Source: Candidatus Uhrbacteria bacterium | GTDB lineage: Bacteria; Patescibacteriota; Patescibacteriia; UBA9934; GWF2-40-263 | Direction: 5' to 3' | DNA length: 6,181 bases | Assembly (NCBI GenBank): GCA_903831335.1 | Contig: CAIKXH010000117.1 | Location: 1-6,181 of the forward strand | Part shown: one piece after another, positions 1 through 5,613 of the stretch | Numbering within the stretch: the stretch's first letter is position 1 | Layout of the letters: each line of letters opens with the position of its first letter | Translations under genes and position numbers: made by a program | The notes under the pieces: generated by a model | Told to the model about the DNA's origin: nothing | Databases searched by the model: none | The model's input: the letters and a program-made list of their open reading frames with translations, nothing else

Positions 1-351
1 TGGCTTTCTTGATGGTGGCTCATCTTCCATTTCTTCCATGGCCTTTTTCATCATTTCTTTTCCGGCGAAGCCGGATCCGGCTCCGCCGGATTTCTTCAAT
101 ACATACTCAACCGCCTTCACAGCCGTATTTGCACCAAGTCCAAGCAAGCTTGAAGCGTGATCAAATTTTTCTCTGATGCCTGTGAGAGCGACTTCCATTT
201 TATGCATTTTATCGCGTACGTCCGACACAGTGTCATTCACATTTTTCAAAACCGTTGCAAGCTGCCAAAAGAACCAGAATACAGCGGCTGTGAACCAGAG
301 TGCACAGAATGAAAGAACCATGTAAAGAATCTCGAGTGGTGTGAAAGACAT
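1..351 (-). CDS. DUF948-like single-pass membrane protein, 3' end off the window
   Basis: The minus frame is open from an ATG at 351 to the window edge: 117 codons with no stop, so the C-terminus is missing. Residues about 6-31 form one hydrophobic, aromatic-rich membrane segment (contains MVLSFCALWF, then AVFWFFW). A soluble stretch follows (LKNVNDTVSDVRDKMHKME) that looks helical or coiled-coil, then an Ala/Val-rich amphipathic part and a Lys/Met/Glu-rich tail. One N-terminal anchor followed by a heptad-like region is the pattern of DUF948/YtxH-type proteins, whose role is poorly known; the family call is from pattern only. Near residues 88-97 a Gly/Ser/Ala linker is encoded by a GC-rich palindrome (61-90). 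The gene lies 92 nt after pheT in the same direction, and no Shine-Dalgarno site precedes the ATG. The next in-frame ATG is at residue 11, which would cut into the membrane segment. Confidence 0.75.
   Translation of the reverse strand, partial: MSFTPLEILYMVLSFCALWFTAAVFWFFWQLATVLKNVNDTVSDVRDKMHKMEVALTGIREKFDHASSLLGLGANTAVKAVEYVLKKSGGAGSGFAGKEMMKKAMEEMEDEPPSRKP
61..90. repeat. 30-bp near-perfect GC-rich palindrome inside a gene
   Basis: Positions 61-75 and 76-90 are reverse complements at 14 of 15 pairs, centred on GGATCC. By hand count 23 of 30 bases are G or C, against A/T-rich flanks. On the minus strand it reads in frame as a Gly/Ser/Ala linker (SGGAGSGFAG) in the DUF948-like protein. It could be an inserted palindromic element or a linker with chance symmetry; the near-complete symmetry favours the first. 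Confidence 0.75.
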
Positions 352-354
352 AGG

Positions 355-448
355 AGAAAGTAGTAAAGAAGTAAAGTAGTAAAGTAGTTTCAGAAAAAAC
401 AATTTCTTTTGCTTTTCTTCTTTTCTACTCTTCTACTTTTCTACTACC
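355..448. repeat. Two inverted arrays of an 8-bp unit between pheT and the DUF948-like gene
   Basis: Positions 362-385 hold three tandem copies of AGTAAAG(A/T), with a partial copy on each side. Positions 417-448 hold four copies of CT(T/A)CT-type octamers (CTTCTTTT, CTACTCTT, CTACTTTT, CTACTACC), the same unit on the opposite strand. The 12-mers at 376-387 and 433-444 are inverted copies with one mismatch. The second array runs into the last codons of pheT and contains its TAG stop (446-444). A transcript could fold into a long A/G-U/C stem, but no terminal U-run follows, so a standard terminator is not supported. The array fills the whole 92-nt gap. Confidence 0.7.
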
Positions 449-2897
449 TCATCATAGCACCAAATTCTGTTTCAAGCATCTTTCGCAATTCCGCCATCCA
501 TTCATCCACCTCTTTTGATTCCAGCGTTCGATCATCGGCACGAAATTCTACACGCACTCCCAATGATTTCTTTCCTGGATCAATTCCTTTTCCGCGATAC
601 GTGTCGAACAAGGTCACAGAAACAACATGTGGATTTATTTTTTCGATTGCTTGCTCGATTCTTACGTATTCCGTTCTGTCTGCAAGAACAAACGCAAGGT
701 CACGCTCAACAGACGGAAACAATGGAAGTGTTGTGAATGTTTTCTTTGTGGAGAAATGATTGAGCAATGTTTCAAAATCAAGTTCAACAAGAACAGCTGT
801 GACATCGAGTCCAAATGCAAATTCAACAGATCGACTGACTTGGCCGATTGTTCCGATCGGTTTGCCGTCGATGAGTACACGAGCGGAGCGCCCAGCATGG
901 AAACGTGAGCCGTCGACGAGACGGTCCAGTTCGAGACCCCTCCCTGCCTCCCCTTGTGAAGGGGAGGTGAACACGCCGGTCTCTTCGAGAAAACGCGTCA
1001 TGATTCCTTTTGCACGCAAAAATAATGTTTCTGAATCGGACTTTCCATAAACAGCCATAACAAGATTCAGAGGCTGCACTGGCAGAGAACTCTCCCACCC
1101 CTCTCCTGCTCCCCCCTCGGGCAGGGGGGAGGGAACGTAAATAGGTGCGATCTCAAACAAATCTGCTTGTGGGAACAATGCTTGGTTTTCTACAATGGTT
1201 TGCATCATGGTTGGCACAAGCGATGGACGCATGTACGCCTGATCAACACTCAATGGATTTTTCAAATGAATTGCTTCATCTGTTTTGAATCCATAATTTG
1301 CAAGCTGTTTCTCAGAAAGAAAACTGTAACTATACGTTTCTGTAAGCCCAGATCCTTTCAATAATTCTTTTGCACGCGCTTGCCACACTAGCGCACGATT
1401 TGGTTCAACAAGTGGTGGTGCTCCCTCTGGCAATACAGATGGAAAACGATCATATCCGTAAACACGAGCGATCTCTTCTACAAAATCAACAGATGCCTCA
1501 ATATCATGATCACGCCAATATGGAACGGTGATGGTAAACGTGTCTTTGTGCTTTTTTGATTCAAATCCTAATCGATGAAGTGTTTCGAGCATTTGATCTG
1601 GTTCCATTTCAATTCCCATAAGTGCGTTTGCCATCACAGGATCAAACGGAAACACACGAGGTTCATATGTTTGTGCTTCGACAACCATTACAGAAGAAAC
1701 CGCTTGCGGTAAGGCAATTTCAGAAACAAGTTCTATCGCACGCGCAAGAGCAGCATCTGTGCTTTGTGAAGAAAGGCCTTTTTCAAAAAGTAATTGTGAA
1801 TCCGAATACAAGTTCAGTGCGCGCGCTGTGCGACGAACAGAAACAGGATCAAATGTTGCAGATTCGATAATAATGTTTTTTGTGGACAATGTTGCGCTCG
1901 TTTCTTCCCCGCCCATAACTCCGGCAATCGCGACAGGCTTTGACGCATCCGCAATCACAAGCATTTCGGTCGACAATTTATATTCTTTTCCATCAAGCGC
2001 TTTCATCGTCTCCCCCTCAGCTGCACGACGAACAATAATTTTTCCACCATCGAGTTTGTCTGCATCAAACACATGAAGCGGATGACCGTATTCATGCAAA
2101 ACGTAATTCGTAATATCGACAACATTGTTGATCGGCTTGAGTCCAGCAAGAATCAATTTCTTTTGTACCCACCATGGTGAAGGACCAACGGTAATTCCCT
2201 CAAGACGCACAGCAGAATACTTCGGACACAATTCTTTTTCTTCAACGTTCACATGAGGTGCCTCAACCATTCCTTTCCAGCTTTTCAAGCTCTTCAATTC
2301 TCGGAGCGCACTTCCGACAACAGCCGCACCCTCTCTCGCTTGTCCAACAACAGACATACAGTCTGGCCTGTTCGACGTCACCTCAATATCCATCACAACA
2401 TCTTCAAGATCAAGTGCAATCGACAAAGCGGTTCCGGCTGGTGCATCTGTTAATTCTGTTACGTCCCAGATTTCTTTTTCTCCATGTGGAAGTGTTTCAA
2501 ATCCAACCTCATCAACCCCACAAATCATTCCAAAACTTTTTACGCCACGAAGTGTGGATTCGGTAATTTCAACAAGATCCCCTTCTCCGTGCCAGCGTAC
2601 TTTTGCGCCAGGGAGTGCGGCAACCACTTTATGACCTTCAAATAAATTCGAACCACCACAAACGATTTCGACAACCGTCCCACCAATATCAACTTCCGTT
2701 ATCCGAAGTTTATCTGCGTTTGGATGTGGCTTCACGGTTTTAATTTCACCAACCACAATATGCGCGAGAGACTTCGCGTAATCATGCATGTGCTCCACAG
2801 AGTTTCCGGAGTTCGTCGTCTTTTGTGCGAACTCTTCCGGAGTGAGATCTGTGTCTAGGTATTCTTTAAGCCAATTGTAAGAGATGAGGATGTTCAT
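444..2897 (-). CDS. pheT: Phenylalanyl-tRNA synthetase beta subunit
   Basis: This is the beta chain of the cytoplasmic alpha2beta2 enzyme that charges tRNA-Phe. Its 817 residues compare with about 795 in E. coli. Domains in order: N-terminal segment (MNILISYNWLKEYL); EMAP/OB-type tRNA-binding domain, about 42-150 (GEIKTVKPHPNADKL, STLRGVKSFGMI); B3/B4 editing domain, about 210-375 (NNVVDITNYVLHEYGHPLHV); B5 domain, about 405-482 (VPYWRDHDIEASVDFVEEIA); non-catalytic synthetase-like core, about 495-705; and C-terminal FDX-ACB anticodon-binding domain, about 724-816 (LFPSVERDLAFVL). The ATG at 2897 gives the usual N-terminus. It follows the GIY-YIG unit by 8 nt, and the only AGGA upstream is about 14 nt away. 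Two short Gly/Pro/Ser-rich insertions in the core (about 588-601 and 643-654) are encoded by related palindromes and explain most of the extra length. No frameshift is seen. Confidence 0.97.
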   Translation of the reverse strand: MNILISYNWLKEYLDTDLTPEEFAQKTTNSGNSVEHMHDYAKSLAHIVVGEIKTVKPHPNADKLRITEVDIGGTVVEIVCGGSNLFEGHKVVAALPGAKVRWHGEGDLVEITESTLRGVKSFGMICGVDEVGFETLPHGEKEIWDVTELTDAPAGTALSIALDLEDVVMDIEVTSNRPDCMSVVGQAREGAAVVGSALRELKSLKSWKGMVEAPHVNVEEKELCPKYSAVRLEGITVGPSPWWVQKKLILAGLKPINNVVDITNYVLHEYGHPLHVFDADKLDGGKIIVRRAAEGETMKALDGKEYKLSTEMLVIADASKPVAIAGVMGGEETSATLSTKNIIIESATFDPVSVRRTARALNLYSDSQLLFEKGLSSQSTDAALARAIELVSEIALPQAVSSVMVVEAQTYEPRVFPFDPVMANALMGIEMEPDQMLETLHRLGFESKKHKDTFTITVPYWRDHDIEASVDFVEEIARVYGYDRFPSVLPEGAPPLVEPNRALVWQARAKELLKGSGLTETYSYSFLSEKQLANYGFKTDEAIHLKNPLSVDQAYMRPSLVPTMMQTIVENQALFPQADLFEIAPIYVPSPLPEGGAGEGWESSLPVQPLNLVMAVYGKSDSETLFLRAKGIMTRFLEETGVFTSPSQGEAGRGLELDRLVDGSRFHAGRSARVLIDGKPIGTIGQVSRSVEFAFGLDVTAVLVELDFETLLNHFSTKKTFTTLPLFPSVERDLAFVLADRTEYVRIEQAIEKINPHVVSVTLFDTYRGKGIDPGKKSLGVRVEFRADDRTLESKEVDEWMAELRKMLETEFGAMMR
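936..972. repeat. In-frame palindromic repeat in pheT, copy 1
   Basis: A 37-nt unit starts ACCCCTCCCTGC, followed by a perfect 9-bp stem (CCTCCCCTT at 947-955, AAGGGGAGG at 959-967) around a GTG loop, and ends TGAAC. On the minus strand it encodes FTSPSQGEAGRG (PheT residues 643-654). The segment lies in a loop before the conserved HAGRSARVLIDGKP stretch, where the family normally has no such residues. It matches copy 2 (1097-1136) in layout, orientation and core reading frame. Confidence 0.85.
1097..1136. repeat. In-frame palindromic repeat in pheT, copy 2
   Basis: A 40-nt unit starts ACCCCTCTCCTGC, has a perfect 9-bp stem (CTCCCCCCT at 1109-1117, AGGGGGGAG at 1123-1131) around a 5-nt loop, and ends GGAAC. 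On the minus strand it encodes VPSPLPEGGAGEGW (PheT residues 588-601), directly after the core strand FEIAPIY where a surface turn is expected. Relative to copy 1 there are small indels on both sides, but the central GCA (Ala) codon is in the same frame, so both copies give an SP...G-x-A-G-x-G type peptide. Confidence 0.85.
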
Positions 2898-2905
2898 AAG
2901 TTTCT

Positions 2906-2938
2906 ATGTCATCCTGAGCGCAGCGAAGGATCTCGCGT
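2906..2938. repeat. Left 33-bp inverted repeat of the GIY-YIG unit
   Basis: This arm is the exact reverse complement of 3234-3266 over all 33 bases; matching stops at the next base on both sides. Its inner end overlaps the last base of the nuclease stop codon (TAA, 2940-2938). Each arm can also fold by itself: ATCCT (2911-2915) pairs with AGGAT (2927-2931), with two mismatches and then a short GC pairing inside. On the transcribed strand its outer end lies 8 nt before the pheT ATG. Confidence 0.95.
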
Positions 2939-3228
2939 TACCAATCAAGCGAAAGATCGTTCCATTCAGGATTTAATGTTGCAATAAGTGTTTCTTTCTT
3001 TTTTCGAAGCCAACCTTTTAATTCTTTCTCTCGTTCTATCGCTGAACGCACGTCACTTGTTTGTTCGTAATAAATCAGATGACAGCAATTATATTTTTTG
3101 GTAAATCCTTCAATCAACTTTTCTTTATGTTCTAATATTCTCCTTGGAAGATTTCCCGTGACTCCAATATACAAAACCGTGTGTCGAGGATTCGTCATAA
3201 TATAGACGCAGTATCGTTCAACAGACAT
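2938..3228 (-). CDS. Mini GIY-YIG endonuclease (COG2827/YhbQ-like)
   Basis: The protein is 96 residues, the full length of a stand-alone GIY-YIG domain, with no added DNA-binding domain. Visible motifs: VYI (8-10) in the GIY position; YIG (20-22); the likely catalytic Arg30 in NLPRRILEH with His34; GFTKKYN (41-47); the likely metal-binding Glu67 in AIEREKELKGW; and NPEWNDLSLDW at the C-terminus. All expected catalytic positions are present, so it looks active. The family cuts DNA by a one-metal mechanism; the native target of these small members is not established. It is translated in the same direction as pheS and pheT and lies 44 nt after pheS and 40 nt before pheT. The ATG at 3228 lacks a close Shine-Dalgarno site; an AAGGA inside the repeat arm lies 13 nt upstream. 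Low GC and flanking perfect inverted repeats mark it as an arrival in the pheST operon. Confidence 0.92.
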   Translation of the reverse strand: MSVERYCVYIMTNPRHTVLYIGVTGNLPRRILEHKEKLIEGFTKKYNCCHLIYYEQTSDVRSAIEREKELKGWLRKKKETLIATLNPEWNDLSLDW

Positions 3229-3233
3229 AGAAG

Positions 3234-3266
3234 ACGCGAGATCCTTCGCTGCGCTCAGGATGACAT
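3234..3266. repeat. Right 33-bp inverted repeat of the GIY-YIG unit
   Basis: This arm is the perfect inverted partner of 2906-2938. It begins 6 nt beyond the pheS stop codon and ends 5 nt before the nuclease start codon. In the minus-strand transcript it is the upstream arm, and its AAGGA is the only Shine-Dalgarno-like sequence in front of the nuclease gene. Confidence 0.95.
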
Positions 3267-3272
3267 GAAGAA

Positions 3273-4319
3273 CTAAAACTGCCTCACAAATCTCAAATCA
3301 TTCTTATACAACACGCGAATATCATCAATATTCATTCCTTCTTTCATCATCATGGTGCGCTCTACGCCCCAACCGAAAGCAAAACCGGAAAATTCTTCTG
3401 GATCAAGTCCGCCGGCTTTAAGCACGTTTGGATGAACCATTCCAGCACCTCCAATTTCAAGCCATCCGCCTTTACACAATCGACAATTGAGCGATGCATC
3501 TCCGTTACACATTCCACAACTGATATCCACTTCAAAACTTGGTTCTGTGAAACGGAAATGGTGTGGGCGCAAGCGAATTTCACGCGTTGGTCCGAAATAG
3601 GTTTTCGCAAAATAATCAATGGTTCCTTTCAAATTTGAAATCGTCATTCCGCGATCAATCACCAATCCTTCAAACTGATGAAACATAGGCAAGTGCCTGA
3701 TGTCTGCTTGTCTGCGGTATGTGCGATTGATATTGATCACACGAATAGGTGGTTTTTGTGATTCCATAACATGCACCTGCGCGTTTGATGTGTGTGGAGT
3801 CAAAACGATTTTCCCTTTTTCTCCTTCTGGAGCGTCCACAAAAAATGTCTCCCAATCATCACGTGCTGGGTGATCCCCCGGCATGTTCAATGATTCAAAC
3901 ACATAATAATCCCAATCGATTTCAGGAGCGCGAACAGACGTAAATCCAATTTTTTTAAATGTTTCTTCAATTTCTGCAATCGCTTGCGTAATAGGATGTA
4001 CATGCCCTGCATCTGAAAAATTTCCTGGAGCTGTGACATCGATCCATTCATCTTCTGCACGACGCAATTCTTCTTGTTGAAAAATCGATTGCTCTTTTTC
4101 TCCAAACGCGTGTTCAATCGAACCTTTAAGTTCATTCGCAAATTGTCCGATGACTTTTCTCTCATCATCGGCAAGTGTCATCATTTCTTTCATGAGCTCA
4201 TTCAACTTTCCTTTACGACCAAGAACATCTGTTTTGAGCACCTCAAGATTTTCTCGATCTGTAATTTTATCGAGCAATGCAAGCGCCTCATCTTTCAATT
4301 GTTGAATTTTTGATTTCAT
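3273..4319 (-). CDS. pheS: Phenylalanyl-tRNA synthetase alpha subunit
   Basis: This is the catalytic alpha chain of the cytoplasmic PheRS; it activates phenylalanine with ATP and transfers it to tRNA-Phe. It is 348 residues, close to the usual length (E. coli 327). Residues about 1-90 form the N-terminal coiled coil. The class II catalytic domain follows: motif 1 region HPITQAI...FKKIGF (108-125), DHPARD (149-154), LTPHTSNAQ (173-181), motif 2 region YRRQADIRHLPMFHQFEG (201-218), FRFTEPSFEVDIS (255-267), GGWLEIGGAGMVHPNVL (284-300) and motif 3 GFAFGWGVER (312-321). Cys268, 271, 279 and 282 form a CxxC-x7-CxxC cluster, a possible zinc site that is absent from E. coli PheS. The gene begins 7 nt after the 96-nt hairpin with no clear Shine-Dalgarno site, and it is separated from its partner pheT by the GIY-YIG unit. 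The stop is TAG. Confidence 0.97.
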   Translation of the reverse strand: MKSKIQQLKDEALALLDKITDRENLEVLKTDVLGRKGKLNELMKEMMTLADDERKVIGQFANELKGSIEHAFGEKEQSIFQQEELRRAEDEWIDVTAPGNFSDAGHVHPITQAIAEIEETFKKIGFTSVRAPEIDWDYYVFESLNMPGDHPARDDWETFFVDAPEGEKGKIVLTPHTSNAQVHVMESQKPPIRVININRTYRRQADIRHLPMFHQFEGLVIDRGMTISNLKGTIDYFAKTYFGPTREIRLRPHHFRFTEPSFEVDISCGMCNGDASLNCRLCKGGWLEIGGAGMVHPNVLKAGGLDPEEFSGFAFGWGVERTMMMKEGMNIDDIRVLYKNDLRFVRQF

Positions 4320-4326
4320 ATAATTC

Positions 4327-4422
4327 TGTCATTGCGAGGAGTTCGACGACGAAGCAATCTTGCTGAAACGTAGCGTCTCAAAAAGATTGCTTCGTCGTCG
4401 ATGACTCCTCCTCGCAATGACA
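4327..4422. repeat. 96-nt long-hairpin repeat between rseP and pheS
   Basis: The whole segment folds on itself: 15 bp (4327-4341 with 4408-4422, TGTCATTGCGAGGAG), a bulge of 1 and 6 nt, 19 bp (4343-4361 with 4383-4401), a 2 by 2 mismatch, then 6 of 7 bp (4364-4370 with 4374-4380) around a TAG loop. That is about 40 pairs. The ends resemble the GTCATTGCGAGGAG...GAAGCAATCT dispersed repeats seen in many bacteria (recalled, not searched). It lies 10 nt past the rseP stop and 7 nt before pheS. No U-run follows the stem on either strand, so a canonical terminator is not supported; it could still slow transcription, protect mRNA ends or be a non-autonomous mobile unit. Confidence 0.9.
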
Positions 4423-4432
4423 ACAAATTTTC

Positions 4433-5512
4433 TTAAAAAAACTTCATCACATCTTTTACGGTTACAAAGACGATCACAATCATGAGAAACAAAAACCCTA
4501 AATTATTCATGGCGTTCTCAAGACGTTCATCTGCAGCTTTTCCACGAAGTTTTTCTATGATCAAGAAAAAGATACGTCCGCCATCAAGGGCAGGAAACGG
4601 TAAAATATTAATCACTCCAAGGTTAATAGACAACAACGCGGCAAATTGGAGCAGATAAACAAATCCCATCGCCGCAACCTCACCTGTCATGACAGCAATT
4701 CCTACAGGACCTGCTAAGGATGCGGACATATTACCTCCCCCAAACAAACTTCCGATCAATTTCCCAAACGAATCCAAAATCGCCCATGTCATTTGCCCTG
4801 TTGCTGCCACTCCATGCACAACCGCAAGATACCAAGGATATGAAACGCGAGCGGTCTGAACAAATCCAACTCCAATTCCGACCATGTCTGTTCCCTTTAG
4901 TGGTTCTGCAACAAGACGAACGATTTCAACCGAAGTATCTTTTTTATCAAGTTTCAAGGAGACTCCAGTTTCTGTATGTGCAATCAAATAGGCACGAGCT
5001 TGCTCTGCTGTTTCTGGGACATATCCATCAAGAGAAACAATTGCGTCCCCACCGACAATTCCTGCCTTTGCGGCCGGTGAATCAGAGACGACTTCCATGA
5101 TGGATAACTTACTGTCTGTCACGCGAGCAGAAGAAGGAAGTGGACCATCAATCGTGCTTGGAAGTCCAACCATAAATCCGACGGAATATAAAACAATCGC
5201 AAGCAGAAAATTCATGCTCACTCCGGCGACCAAAACCAAAAATCTCTGCCAAGGTTTTTTTGAAGCAAAACTATCATGGTCATGTTTTTCATTTCCGTTC
5301 TCCCCTTTGATTCGGACAAATCCACCAATCGGGATCCAGTTAAGAGAGTACAATGTGTCTCCACGACGAAATCCGATGGCACGCGGAGGAAATCCAAAAC
5401 CAAATTCCTCTACTTTCATTCCACATGCACGAGCCATCAAAAAATGACCAAGCTCATGGACAAAAACGAGAACAGAGAGAAGGGCAAGAAATAGCAATGT
5501 TGTTACGATCAT
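4433..5512 (-). CDS. rseP: RseP-type site-2 intramembrane zinc protease (M50)
   Basis: This polytopic membrane metalloprotease family cuts membrane-embedded substrates such as anti-sigma factors. From the ATG at 5512 it is 359 residues. Visible features: first membrane segment with the zinc motif HELGH (19-23); conserved loop FGFPPRAIGF...YSLNWIPIGGFVRIKGE (38-71); second membrane segment about 91-116; one PDZ domain, about 138-200 (SDSPAAKAGIVGGDAIVSLDG); GPVGI (268-272); membrane segment about 284-304 leading into NILPFPALDGG, where Asp310 should be the third zinc ligand; and a last membrane segment about 338-356. One PDZ domain and about 360 residues is shorter than the two-PDZ E. coli enzyme (about 450). 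The frame stays open to a GTG at 5590 and has another ATG at 5563 (AGGA 3 nt before it). I prefer 5512 because it gives the family's usual N-terminus and lies just below a good promoter. The natural substrate cannot be told. Confidence 0.93.
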   Translation of the reverse strand: MIVTTLLFLALLSVLVFVHELGHFLMARACGMKVEEFGFGFPPRAIGFRRGDTLYSLNWIPIGGFVRIKGENGNEKHDHDSFASKKPWQRFLVLVAGVSMNFLLAIVLYSVGFMVGLPSTIDGPLPSSARVTDSKLSIMEVVSDSPAAKAGIVGGDAIVSLDGYVPETAEQARAYLIAHTETGVSLKLDKKDTSVEIVRLVAEPLKGTDMVGIGVGFVQTARVSYPWYLAVVHGVAATGQMTWAILDSFGKLIGSLFGGGNMSASLAGPVGIAVMTGEVAAMGFVYLLQFAALLSINLGVINILPFPALDGGRIFFLIIEKLRGKAADERLENAMNNLGFLFLMIVIVFVTVKDVMKFF

Positions 5513-5521
5513 AGTGCGCAA

Positions 5522-5550
5522 ATCATATCGTTTTTCGGGAGGATCGGCAA
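5522..5550 (-). promoter_or_regulatory. Sigma70-like promoter for rseP
   Basis: On the minus strand TTGCCG (5550-5545) and TATGAT (5527-5522) are separated by exactly 17 bp. They match the -35 and -10 consensus at 4 and 5 of 6 bases. The -10 ends 9 nt before the ATG at 5512, so transcription would start within a few bases of that codon, giving a very short or absent leader. This supports 5512 over the longer starts. It is a prediction from consensus only. Confidence 0.5.
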
Positions 5551-5577
5551 GGAAAGAAAACATGTTTCCTGAAGCTA

Positions 5578-5586
5578 TGGTAAAAT
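5578..5586 (+). promoter_or_regulatory. Extended -10 promoter for the DUF5667-like gene
   Basis: TGG followed by TAAAAT (5581-5586) fits an extended -10 element (TGn plus 5 of 6 consensus bases). No good -35 lies 16-18 bp upstream. The hexamer ends 6 nt before an in-frame ATG at 5593 and 27 nt before the ATG at 5614. Transcription would start near 5593. Confidence 0.4.
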
Positions 5587-5613
5587 ACACAAATGTTCAC
5601 TAACCCATCACCT

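Larger units (their letters stand above)
2906..3266. mobile_element. Candidate minimal mobile unit: GIY-YIG gene inside 33-bp inverted repeats
   Basis: Positions 2906-2938 and 3234-3266 are perfect 33-bp inverted repeats (outer ends ATGTCATCCTGAGCG and its complement). Between them is only one gene, the GIY-YIG nuclease. The unit is 361 bp and sits exactly between pheS and pheT: 6 nt after the pheS stop and 8 nt before the pheT start. The gene is about 36% GC (103 of 288 bases counted for 2941-3228), against roughly 45% in sampled parts of pheS and pheT. No clear target-site duplication is visible. The arm resembles the GTCATCCTGAGC...GAAGGATCT class of dispersed bacterial repeats, known from general experience and not searched here. 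That the unit moves, or is moved by its own nuclease, is an inference. Confidence 0.6.

Noticed and set aside
355..448. CRISPR-like array
   Set aside because: The repeat unit is 8 bp with no spacers, and no cas genes are in the window.
444..2897. Frameshift or pseudogene in pheT caused by the GC-rich inserts
   Set aside because: The frame is continuous, and conserved motifs are intact before, between and after the two insertions.
2902..3232. Extra 9-bp inverted match TTCTATGTC (2902-2910) with GACATAGAA (3224-3232), and possible target-site duplication around the GIY-YIG unit
   Set aside because: The 9-bp match is not in register with the 33-bp arms, and the outer flanks share only 3-4 bases; both are within chance expectation.
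4327..4422. Rho-independent terminator or phenylalanine attenuator before pheS
   Set aside because: No U-run follows the stem on either strand, and no leader peptide rich in Phe codons, T-box or alternative antiterminator stem was seen.
409..5494. Plus-strand open frames opposite pheT, pheS and rseP
   Set aside because: All are antisense shadows of genes with clear domains; none has a recognisable motif or start signal.
5513..5590. N-terminal 26-residue extension of RseP from a GTG at 5590
   Set aside because: The extra residues do not resemble the family's N-terminus, and the predicted promoter lies inside this stretch. An ATG at 5563 with a tight AGGA remains a minor alternative.
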